Position numbers and translations under genes: made by a program | Source: Manis javanica | Taxonomy: Eukaryota > Chordata > Mammalia > Pholidota > Manidae | Length of the DNA: 64,000 nt | NCBI RefSeq assembly: GCF_040802235.1 | Contig: NC_133157.1 | Coordinates: forward strand, 29,033,501-29,097,500 | Reading direction: 5' to 3' | Shown: piece by piece, positions 12,931 to 22,479 of the stretch | Layout: every line of letters starts with the position of its first letter | How positions within the stretch are numbered: the first letter of the stretch is position 1 | The notes under the pieces: generated by a model | Databases searched by the model: none | What the model was told of the DNA's origin: nothing | The model's input: only the letters and a program-made list of their open reading frames with translations

Positions 12931-15159
12931 AGAATTGAGACTAATATTTTAGCTTTTACATATTGTCAACTGATAGTTTTATTATACAGTGTATTTTACA
13001 TTATATATGGATACATTGCTAATGTCTTTTCTTAAAACACTCACAGAATTCAGTGTAATCTCTTTACCATCATATTTTCTGATCTTGTGAAAAATACAGT
13101 CACAGACTATATTGGGCCATTTCATTTCTTTAAACCATATCTCTTTAAACCAAATAAGACTTGCTTGCATTAGTAGAATCAAAATGAAATGTGTGGACCA
13201 TCCACAGACAGTGTCATCACTTAACAATCCTGGCTGCCAGAGCAGGAAAGCTATAGGCCATCTTCCTCAGCCATCCCATACTCATAGAGATGCCTGCACC
13301 ACTAACCTTGGACACAGCCTGAAAGGGGTTCCTGGCTGCCCAATTCTGGTGTGAAGATGATGTATTTTGGCACCAAGGAGGATACTGGTAAAAAAAAAAC
13401 CTGTAATAGCAAAATTAAACCCCATGATGGAGAGGCTGATAAACCAGGAAAATCACGGCTTGATTTAGAAAGCAGCAGGGAGCTAGTAGGGAGCCTTAAA
13501 GAGAAAGATTGAATAGCTGGTACAATAGAAAAGAAGATTGCTTTTGCTGAAGACCATTTTCAAAACTCCAGAGAAACATGACTGCACCATCAGCTAGACG
13601 AAGGGCTTCAGGAAGAAGCCATACCAAGGTGGGAGGAAATTGCAAACCTCCCGGTTAAAAATATGAATGAAGACTAAGGCAGATATGCCCTTATAAACAA
13701 AGGGGCTGCGAGTGTTGTCACTACCAGAGAAGCTCAGCCCTCACTTTAATGGCATCAAATGTCAGAACCTAACAGGGGTCATTTTGCCTGGGAGTAGATC
13801 AGAGGAGAAACACTCGCCTACACGGCACCAGCTCCCCCATCTGTGGTCATAACCATTAAGGCTGTCACCCCGTTTTGGTAGCTATAAGAGAAATGGGATT
13901 TTAGTTTTGCATCTGCCTTAAATTGTGGAACCTTGGGCTATCGTTTACTGACTCTCTGCCTGAGGCATCAGCAGTTCATAATTGATTTAAAACTATATAA
14001 ATATATTAATACGTCTACTCCCTTCTTACTTGAGAATTTTAAAAATTCTGCAAAAATGCATTAAGCTTTTAAAAAACAGGGCTATCATCCCATTCCAGAA
14101 TACAGTCATTAATATTTTCAACCTGCTTCATCGTACTCAGTCTCATTATACAAGCACCTCTAGAAGTTGAACTGTTTTCCCATTGAGTTGTCAGTAGAGC
14201 TCCATGTGATCATAAGCTAATCACTGCTGCCCTGGGTGCCAGTCTTGCTCTGTCCTCCCCTGGTGTGTACTGCAGTGGTAACAGTGCTGGGGGTGGGGGG
14301 CAGTTGATGTTTTAACCCAATGATGGCACCCAAAGAAAAAGGTACAGTGTTTTTTGAGGGGATTTCAAATTCAGGAAGAGGTCATTCCTCTTTCAATAAC
14401 AATGTCTAGATGACAGGCTTTCATTTCAAAGAGAAGTTCAGTTCCCAGAAGGTTCTCCTTCAGCATAATCATGAGATTTTTTTTTTGTCTGCCTGCATCG
14501 ACTGTCACACCTGGAAATGGCACAGAGGATAATTCTATTAGGCAAAAGCTCATACATCACAATATGAAGTACATCCGAATTCATTTGTGAGTGAGCTAGC
14601 TTATAGCCTGCAAATTCTTCTATCCTTTGGCCACGATAGAAGTCTTGTCAATCACAGTTTGCCAAGAGGAGGCTCCAGTCTTACCTTATAGAGAATAAAG
14701 GTTGCTCTGCAGTTGAACTTTTCCCAACGAGAACATTCCAAAAGCACCATCCCAAATCTTGCAGATTCTCACATATTAAAGTATTCCTTATTATCCTGAA
14801 TATGTGGTTCCTGAGCAGAGATTCTAAGGATGATAATGAGTTATAATATTTCCAGTGACACTTAAAACCACAGCCAAGGTAGGAGCCATTTCACACAGGA
14901 AAGAGACAAAACACAGCTCCTGGATATTGTGTGGCTCAGTAAGAGATTTAAAAAATCATGATGCATGTCTATTTATGTGTAGTATTAAACAGTAAGAAAA
15001 CCATTTCCTAAGATCTCCTTAAATATTAAAACTTGGAAATTTTCATTTATATACTGTGACAAGTGATAGATAACTCTGTAATTATGTTCACACCTGTACT
15101 TTAGTTAGGTAATGGTTCTAGAGTCTGCTGATTTTGCTTCCATTCACTCTGGAAGTAGA

Positions 15160-15350
15160 AATGAAACGAGTGCGGACTTCAGAGTCAGATAATCAGATCT
15201 GGGTTTGCTTCCCAGTTCTTAGCAAATGACTCAGCCTCACCAAACACAAGTTTCATCATCTATAAAACAAGGATAATGCAGTCTATCATGAAATTAAGAA
15301 TTCACATATGCAAAGTGCCTGGCATATAGAAGTCACTTCTCTAGAATAAT
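15160..15350 (+). repeat. MIR SINE
   Basis: It follows + strand MIR: 'ggacttcagagtcagataat', 'gactcagcctcaccaaacac', 'catctataaaacaaggataa' and 'aaagtgcctggcatatagaa'. Confidence 0.87.
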
Positions 15351-15955
15351 GAACACTTCATAATTCTTGTACATGTTCTGAAAAATCTTCTTTAAAGTCT
15401 CTTTCTAAAGAAAGAAAAACTGTTTTTCTTAAACAAAATGCTTTTACAGATGTAAGGCATGAGCTCTATAAAGGCAAACAGTTTAGATAATTCCCAGATT
15501 CTTTTGGCTACAGTTATAAAATTCGTGCTACAAACTGGGCACAAAAAAAAGTCCTTTAAAAATGTTGCAGTCTGTGATGGGCCAAGTTTTTTCCATTACT
15601 CACTTGGATAAACACTAAATTGGAATGATTATCATGAAAGAAAAGAAGAGAGATTCAGCGAGAATGTCATATTGGCTTCTGCAAGTCCTATTTGAGTTCC
15701 CTGTAGTGTGTGGTTTAGCAGAGGAATAGGGCAATCCAAAGCTCAGCTAATAATCCTAGTGGATGTTGAAAAGGCCAAGCACTTGTTAGAACTGGTAACT
15801 TACACCCCTGACAACTGCACTGAGGGACACTACCGTGCTCTTCTTTGTAGCTGAGAGGCGAACATATACTGGCAGTTCCTAATTTATACATAGGTCATAG
15901 TCCTGGCTTGAATTCGGTTACCTGGGTGCAGGTGAGCATACATACAAAAGAGGAG

Positions 15956-16035
15956 ACATTTATTTCCCTATTTTCCAACATTTATTTCCCTATTTAAATA
16001 GTGCTTAGGCCAGGCCTAAGCACTATTTAAAATAG
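15956..16035. repeat. Tandem 18-base duplication joined to a perfect 19-bp palindrome
   Basis: The 18-mer ACATTTATTTCCCTATTT occurs at 15956-15973 and 15978-15995. The second copy runs into a palindrome with arms TTTAAATAGTGCTTAGGCC (15993-16011) and its exact complement at 16013-16031, separated by the single base A at 16012. Allowing one bulge at 16032, pairing extends to 15990 and 16035. Confidence 0.97.
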
Positions 16036-17384
16036 ACAAGATGGACCAAACTTTTCTTCCCTTTCTTCATGGAATTTTCTCAGTTCCTAATGTTCCTTTT
16101 CTCCTGTTTCCAGTCCCTCACATTGCCCAGACCTCCTTCAGTAAGATTCCATGGGTCCTTTCCTATGTCTCCAAATTCCCTTGTAATACAAGATAAACTT
16201 CTCTGGCCAAAAATGCCCAACAGGATATTAATTTTACAACAATCAGGGTAAAATAATTTATATTAATGTGTGATAGATAGTCCCATAATCACGAGAATTT
16301 GCATTTGTAAAAAAAAGGATGACCATTGCCAAAATTTATGCCTCATTTGTTGAATATAGGACAATGTCACAAAGTACCGAGTTAACATACTTTTTTTTTT
16401 AATTGGTAAGTAAGAAAAGAATAATTAGGCTGTAGATAAATGAGCCCTCAGGATCTGCTTCTCTAAACTGACCTGATTTTTTCTACACTCATTGCTTTTC
16501 AAATTCTGCTACCATTGCCTCTCTGCCAGCTGTACAGAGTTGTTTGCTTGTTTCCTAGTGACCCCTCACTGTTCCTCACCACAACGCAGAAAGGTTCTCA
16601 TACAACAGGTCTCTGGCAATAAAGACAGGGAAGTTGATGTGGGAGAGGGCACAATTTGGCCATATGTGTGTGTATTATTAGCTAGCAGTGAGCCCATTTT
16701 TCATCTGAATATTAATAAAAAGCTACATTGCTACTATTGCATAAGAGACTGACCCAGGGATAGGAAGATGCCGTTTAATATTACTGCCATCTATGAAAAC
16801 AAAGCCAGACAGGCATAGACCTTGAAACACATCATGGTACAGGCAAAAATAGTTACAGTTTTCCAAACCTTTATAAGTAATATCACTGACCTGAGAGCCC
16901 TACAAGAAGCCTCCCACTCCATGGAACTTGAAAGTGTTCCCTGGAGTCCACACACTGCCAGGTAAACAACTCTCAAGAGCTGTCTCCACAACCGCAGTCC
17001 AAGGGAGGAAGCCTGAGCGTCAGCAGGTTAAACATCACACCCATAGGGCAGGGGTGCTGAGAATAGAACCTGGGTTCCTGACTCCCACAGCTCCCTCACT
17101 GCAGCTCTTCCTGGACTACCTCCACAATAGCTCTGCTTTGCATCTCCCCATTGCCACTATCAAAAATCACAGATATGCACAAATGCACATTTTAAATTAT
17201 AAGCATTTGGATTTGCTTTTTTTTATTTGACTCTCCAACATGAGTTCTTAGATCAGTAGTTCTCAATTCAAATCTGGCAATAAAGAGTGCTTCATCTTCT
17301 CTGGATGAGCCAATTTCAAAATTTGGCTGATTCTTGCTACCACTGATGCAGCTGGGATGAGCTTAGAATTCTTGATTTACACTG

Positions 17385-18210
17385 TCACTCATTGTGTGAT
17401 GATTTTGTGTAAATAACCCAGCTTTTCTCAAGCACAGTTTCCTATTCTATAGAGTGACAATAATACCACTAACCTGGTAAAGCTGTTCTTTAATTTGACC
17501 TTAATGTTATCTCTCACATAGATTTTTTGCAGCAGCCTCATGTCTGAACTCCTGACTTCCACCCTTGCCCACCTGTATCTATTTGCCCACCTGCGGCAGC
17601 TAGAGGGCTCCTGCTGCAACTTAAGTCCTGCCATGCTTCTGCTTAGCACCACCTGCTCGACACCTCATCCCTTTCAGAGTAGAAGCAACATCCTTCATGA
17701 GTTTACATTATCTGCCTCCTCCCCATTGCCTCTCTGACCTCACCTGCCAGCACTCTCACCCTGGATCACTTCATTCCAGCAACTCTGGACCCATTCCCGT
17801 GTCTGGGCCTTTGCACTTGATCTTTCCTCAGCCTGGAAATTCTTGCCCTAAGTATTTACATGAATTGCTCCCTCACCTTTCTTTGGGTCTTAATTCAAAA
17901 GTTATCTTCTAAGAGGGGTTACCCTCACTCTCTTATCTAAAACTACAACCCACTCTCCTCCTAGTACTTCTTTGCTGCTTGACTTTTCTCCTTTGCTTCA
18001 ACTAACATCCCCTACATTTACTTATTTATGTTTTATTGTCTGTTTCTCCCACTAGAATATAAGTTCGATGTTAGTATTTTGTTCACTCATCAACTACATG
18101 ACTTTGTAGGGGGGGAAAAACCCTCAACTTCTCCAAGCAAGAGTTTACCAGGACAGGTCTGCAGCAATGCCTGACACATAACAGGGGCTTAATAAATGGG
18201 TGTTGAACTG
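17385..18210 (+). repeat. MIR fragment followed by L2 LINE 3' region
   Basis: At 17385-17500 a + strand MIR relic is visible ('cacagtttcctattctatag'). From about 17530 the sequence follows the 3' part of L2: 'tgcctctctgacctcacctg', 'gggcctttgcacttgatctt', 'gcctggaaattcttgcccta', 'cccactagaatataagttcg' and, after a G-run interruption at about 18108-18145, 'gcctgacacataacaggggc'. Confidence 0.85.
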
Positions 18211-18689
18211 AAGACTGAATCTAAAAGATTCAGTCATCAAAATGATGATGGTTGAAGCATGAAAAAGGAGGAGAGAAAGAAAAGGAAGATGTGAGGAAAA
18301 GCAAAGAAAGAATCACATCAAAAATGCTCAGATTACAGTGAAATGGAAAAAAAGAACCAAGCACGAGAAGAAAATGTAAGGAAATCAGTGTATCATAATT
18401 GAGAAGCCCAAGAAATACAAAAGGAAACTCAGGAATTTAAGAGCTCTTTTTTCCTGTTCACTCAGTATTTGCAAGAGTCAGCCTCAGTTTTGTCATGAAT
18501 TGGGGCAGTGCCCCTCTGAGAACCTTGGGCATCACCCTCTCTTCTATGAATGGCCAGCTCAGCCACTCCCTCACCATGGCTGGGTCATCGGGGAGCTGGG
18601 AGGACATGCAGTGACTCCAGGATGTATTAACCCTTAGACCCGTCTCTTCATCACCATCTGTTTTCTTGGGAACCTGATTTGAACTTTTA

Positions 18690-19640
18690 AATAACAAAAA
18701 TTCAACAGAGTAAATGTTAAAAAATCTAATTGGCTTTATTAATCAATTCATGAATTGGGCAGCAACCCTTCGAGCAATAGAGGGAGCTCTGAGGAGCTGT
18801 ACACAATGGAAGGATCTTACAGGCAGGGACAGGGCAGGGGCAGTTAGCAAAAGAAGACAAAGGATTGTTTTAGGCATTGTCACCTTCCCTTGGGGGAAGA
18901 ATAGAGGGTCTTATTAGGTGGGTTTCCTCATCTTCCTTGGGGCAGATGGAGAGGGACCAGGTGACAGATTACCTCATTGGTGCTGAAGAGAAAATTCCTG
19001 TCTGCAGTTAAGACTACATTTCTGGGTGAGGTTGATATTGTAATTAGCTTATTACCGGTTAAACACATTGTTTCCCCGATTCTTGTCTTCTCAAAGGAGA
19101 GAATTCAGTTGAGAGACATTTAGCAAGAAAAAGCAGTGAGGAATTCAGTGCATTAAAGTGAAAAGCACTCTCGAGACAGGAGAGCACTGTCTGGAAAGCA
19201 GAAGGAGCCCCGCTCTTGGGTTATGTTGGCTTTTGTTCTTTCTTAAGATGGCAGGAAGCCCTGTCCTGCCTCTTACATCCTTTGATTGACAGGTTGGTTG
19301 AGGGCAAGTCCTGCCCTGCATCTTGGAAAAGGTCTCCGGAACCTTGTGCATGCCCTATAATCAGGGTAGTCCCTGTGGTCCTGGGCCTCCTGACAGTCTA
19401 GGTGTCCTTGACTGTCGGGGCCTCCTGATAAGCTAGACAACCTTGACTGCAGAGCTGGAAACTGAGAAGGCCTTAGGGGTTGTCAGGGCAGTCTTCCTTG
19501 GTGATGGGCTGGCCCTTTTCTCCTGTTTATGTCTAACTAAGTCCCTACTTTAACAAGATTAGGTATTGAGCCCTGATTTGGTGACTTGGGCTGACATAAG
19601 TGAGTCCATTCTGGGCCTGTGGTTTAATGAAAAGTACTAA
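18690..19640 (-). mobile_element. LTR-like block, probably an old endogenous retroviral LTR (non-coding)
   Basis: Read on the - strand, the block has the texture of a retroviral LTR. A stretch with 'gtctcgagagtgcttttcac', a polyadenylation-like AT segment near 19155 and a 'ctgaattcctcactgctttt' downstream part resembles an R/U5 region. The remaining piece to 18690 may be leader or a related repeat. I see no gag, pol or env frame. Family and exact ends are uncertain; the proximity to the GRIN3A CpG island (about 1.1 kb) is notable. Confidence 0.45.
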
Positions 19641-20681
19641 GATAATCACTCTAGGGCATGGCCACAATCAAGAATGTTTTTGTTCCCAGTGCACACATAC
19701 TCACACACAAACTTATGTCCTTACTACATATTAATCGACTCCCAGTTTTCCTGCAAGGCAAGGACCATGAAATGCTACACTTTTCTTACTCAGATCCCAG
19801 TCAGTGGAATCCTCTGGAGCAAGAGGGGACGACCAGCATCCCTGCATGGGCCTCAGGAGGGACCCTTTCCCTTCTGGCTCAGCCTCCACTATGGTTTTCA
19901 CTCCTTTTCTTCCCTGGCACCCCAACCTTACAAGAGTTATTTTGAATATCAGGTAAATTTTGCTCTGAGATGTGTGTGTAGAGACCTGTGCTGAGGAAAA
20001 CAACATTCACTTGACAACCTTCTTGGGAGTTTTATTCAGCTACACAGCCTCTTCATCCCAAGGACTTAAAGCATGATGGAAACTTTAGCACGTGAATCAA
20101 AACAACTCTCCGGAGAGAAAAGCTAGCTGTATTTGCATAACAATTTAGCAGAGCCAAACAGTAGGGCAAGGTCAGGTGAAATAAATTGCCAAGGTCTGTT
20201 TCTCCTGAAGCAGTACTGAAATTCAGAATTGCTGATCTCCAGGGCTTGCTCCGCCCCATAATTACCTCCTACTCTCCAAAATTAAGTAAATCTGAGGTCT
20301 GTGTGGAAAGCACGGGCCTGCTTTTAGCCCCCTACTTACCTTCTAATTCCGGATTATTCAGATCACGGAGGAAAAGAGTAAATGTAACCCATGGACCAAC
20401 TTGTATTACAAGAACTTAACTACGAACAGAGATCTGGAGGACTCTTGGTCTAAACTAGGAATTGCTGTTGATTGACTGTGCTTGAAACTCTTAAAAGTAT
20501 TCTGAACCTCTTTAATTTCTTGATCCAATAATTGCTTCAAAGTAATTATTTTAATTCTGAGAACCTAAAAACGTAGAGACCCTTAAAAGACAGAAAGGCC
20601 CATATTTCAAGAGAGAAGCAGGCTGAGGGACATTAAATATGTAAATATGACTCTTGCTTTAATACTCTTAGGTGGAAAAGC

Positions 20682-20718
20682 CTTTAAAGTGACCCTTGGA
20701 AGAGGAGCGCTTTAAAGT
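20682..20718. promoter_or_regulatory. Repeated CTTTAAAGT motif at the edge of the CpG island
   Basis: The nine-base string CTTTAAAGT occurs at 20682-20690 and again at 20710-20718, 28 bases apart, just before CpG density rises. Its core is palindromic and TATA-like. A role is only a guess. Confidence 0.25.
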
Positions 20719-21392
20719 AACAGCTTCTTTGAACCTAGTCACCTAGTCGCGGGAACCCCTGAATCTCAGATTCCTCGGGCGCAACTCCGAGGCTGGAATT
20801 ATCCGCGACGCAGGGTACCTGCCCTCCTAGGTGGCAGGGAATTTCTCCAACTACGACTCCTCGCCTATGCGCGGAGAGGGCTTTCCGGGGGCGCGGGAAG
20901 CGCCGCCCGGGAATCTCACCATCAGTGGGCGTGTAGCGCAGCCAAGCGACAGGCTGGCGCCAGGACCATCAACAGGGAGGCGCCGGCCGAGGCGGGGAGA
21001 ACTTTGCGCTCCGAGCGGAACCACCCTTTGCTGGCCAGTCGCTTCGCTCCTCCGAGGAAGCCAGCGGCCGCGGCCACAGAGCGGAAAGAGCACGAAAGAA
21101 AGGAAGAGAGGAAGAGGCCAGGGGAGAAGAAAAACGAAGCCAGGTCTCGGGGAGCCGGCGGAAGGGTGGCCATCGGTGAACAAACGAGGATTTGGCTTCT
21201 CTTCCGCACCCCGGGCGTGAACGCCTCCCGCGCGACCCCAAGGAAATAAGTGGGTCTCGCCTGGGCAGAAAGGGAAGAAAAAATCCAAGTGAGCGCTCTG
21301 TCTCCTCGGTCACCGCTGCCCCTAGGAACTCCGGCTGCTGCTCAGCCCAACCTCCCCGTGGGGCCGGACGCAGTGCCCGGGCCGCCCTGCAG

Positions 21393-21431
21393 ATGGGCCG
21401 GGCAGGGAACGGGCGCCCAAGCCGCGGGTGA
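21393..21431 (+). other. Upstream ORF 1 in the probable GRIN3A leader (12 codons)
   Basis: An ATG in GC-rich sequence opens 12 codons and stops at TGA, 260 bases before the GRIN3A start. It counts as an upstream ORF only if transcription begins before 21393, which is likely but not shown. It would reduce or gate initiation at the main start. Confidence 0.5.
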
Positions 21432-21478
21432 CGAGCGCCCGCCTGCCCGGCTCCGCGCAGGCACCGGGCGGGCAGAGG

Positions 21479-21532
21479 ATGCGAGGCGCAGGAGCCTGGG
21501 AGCGGGGTCCGAGACTGCCCAGGGCGCGCTAG
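21479..21532 (+). other. Upstream ORF 2 in the probable GRIN3A leader (17 codons)
   Basis: The ATG has G at both -3 and +... only weakly constrained context (AGGATGC), opens 17 codons and ends at TAG. It closes well before the main start, leaving 159 bases for reinitiation. Confidence 0.5.
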
Positions 21533-21543
21533 CTCCCACCTGG

Positions 21544-21594
21544 ATGGCCCCGAGACCGCTCCGGCCCCTGGGACCTCCAGACCGCGAGGCGTGA
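21544..21594 (+). other. Upstream ORF 3 in the probable GRIN3A leader (16 codons)
   Basis: The start TGGATGG has T at -3 and G at +4. Sixteen codons run to TGA, 97 bases before the GRIN3A ATG. This is the nearest upstream ORF and so the most likely to be inside the transcript. Confidence 0.55.
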
Positions 21595-21691
21595 GCTGCC
21601 GCGGCCCGGGGGCGGAGACCTCAGGCGGCGGCTGCCGCGGTGGCGAGCCGGGCGCAGGAGGGCGCGCGCTTTCTCCCTGCGGGCCTCAGTA

Positions 21692-22390
21692 ATGAGGAGA
21701 CTGAGTTTGTGGTGGCTCCTGAGCAGGGTCTGTGTGCTGCTGCCGTCGCCCTGCGCTCTGGTGCTGGCCGGGGTGCCCGGCTCCTCCTCGCACCCGCAGC
21801 CCTGCCAGATCCTCAAGCGCATCGGGCACGCGGTGAGGGTGGGCGCGGTGCATTTGCAGCCCTGGACCACAGCCCCACGCGCGGCAAGCCGCGCTCCGGA
21901 CGGCAGCCAGGCAGGCGCCCAGAGGGATGAGCCTGAGCCAGGGATTTGGCGGCCCCCGGCGCCCTCTCCGGGCGCACGCTGGTCGGGGAGCGCCCTGCGT
22001 GGCCGGGGGCTGCCGGGCGCCCGAAAGCCCGGGGAGGGCGCGGGAGCCGAGACCCTGTGGCCTCGGGATGCCCTTCTCTTCGCCGTGGACAACCTGAACC
22101 GCGTGGAAGGGCTGCTGCCCTACAACCTGTCTTTGGAAGTAGTGATGGCTATCGAGGCGGGCCTGGGCGATCTGCCGCTCCTGCCCTTCTCCTCGCCTAG
22201 CTCGCCGTGGAGCAGTGACCCTTTCTCCTTTCTGCAAAGCGTGTGCCACACCGTGGTGGTGCAGGGGGTATCCGCGCTGCTCGCCTTCCCCCAGAGCCGG
22301 GGAGAGATGATGGAGCTCGATCTGGTCAGCTCTGTCCTGCACATCCCAGTGATCAGCATCGTGCGCCACGAGTTTTCACGGGAGAGCCAG
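21692..22390 (+). CDS. GRIN3A: GRIN3A first coding exon (NMDA receptor subunit GluN3A, N-terminal 233 residues)
   Basis: This exon encodes the start of GluN3A, a glycine-binding NMDA-receptor subunit that assembles with GluN1 (and GluN2) in neuronal membranes and lowers calcium permeability and magnesium block. I recognise it from the N-terminal sequence: [12 protein letters not shown] at residues 1-12, a hydrophobic signal peptide to about residue 26, then [20 protein letters not shown] (38-57). A Pro/Arg/Gly/Ala-rich linker spans about 60-122, followed by the amino-terminal-domain segment from [16 protein letters not shown] (122-137). An N-glycosylation sequon, NLS, lies at 145-147. The frame stays open past the exon to 22480, but homology to the family ends at ESQ (231-233), exactly at CAG|GTGAGA, so the exon ends in phase 0 at 22390. 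The ATG has G at -3 and A at +4, an adequate but not ideal context. The full protein has about 1,115 residues, so only about a fifth is here. No frameshift or stop is present. Confidence 0.96.
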
Positions 22391-22400
22391 GTGAGAGGAG
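22391..22400 (+). other. GRIN3A: Splice donor of GRIN3A intron 1
   Basis: The exon end CAG followed by GTGAGAGG fits the consensus for a U2-type 5' splice site. It falls exactly where similarity to GluN3A stops, which fixes the exon boundary. Confidence 0.93.
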
Positions 22401-22479
22401 CGTGGCGCGTGGAGCGGAGGTGGGCGCCGCTGGGGGCCGGGATGGCAGCGAGGGGAAGAAGAGGGCCGGTTAAATCCTG

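Larger units (their letters stand above)
1..20700. other. Intergenic sequence upstream of GRIN3A
   Basis: No supported coding exon lies here; open frames are short, start anywhere and resemble nothing I know. In human the region upstream of GRIN3A is gene-poor, which agrees. Named repeats in it are listed separately. The rest, including 1-1175, 5500-7540, 8670-10140, 10800-12500, 12930-15150 and 16040-17380, shows nothing beyond ordinary AT-rich unique sequence. Confidence 0.75.
20730..22470. promoter_or_regulatory. GRIN3A: CpG island covering the GRIN3A promoter, leader and exon 1
   Basis: CpG dinucleotides are dense from about 20730 to 22470, against near absence in the AT-rich flanks. GC boxes occur near 20985 (GAGGCGGGGA) and 21609 (GGGGGCGGAG). 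No TATA box stands at a convincing place, which fits a CpG-island promoter with dispersed starts. The transcription start cannot be fixed from sequence alone; I place the leader loosely in the last several hundred bases before 21692. Confidence 0.88.

Noticed and set aside
18975..18985. REST (RE1) half-site
   Set aside because: Only the GGTGCTGAA half is present, within the LTR-like block, and no second half stands at the right spacing.
20831..21313. Open frames of 80-145 codons on both strands of the CpG island before GRIN3A
   Set aside because: GC-rich leader or promoter sequence is open by chance. The + strand frame has an ATG only at 20867, and no homologue is known to me. It may still be an upstream ORF if transcription starts early.
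21529..22369. Long - strand open frames (187 and 227 codons) across GRIN3A exon 1
   Set aside because: They are antisense shadows of a GC-rich coding exon. High GC removes stop codons in all frames, and their composition (Arg, Pro, Gly, Ala rich) matches no protein.
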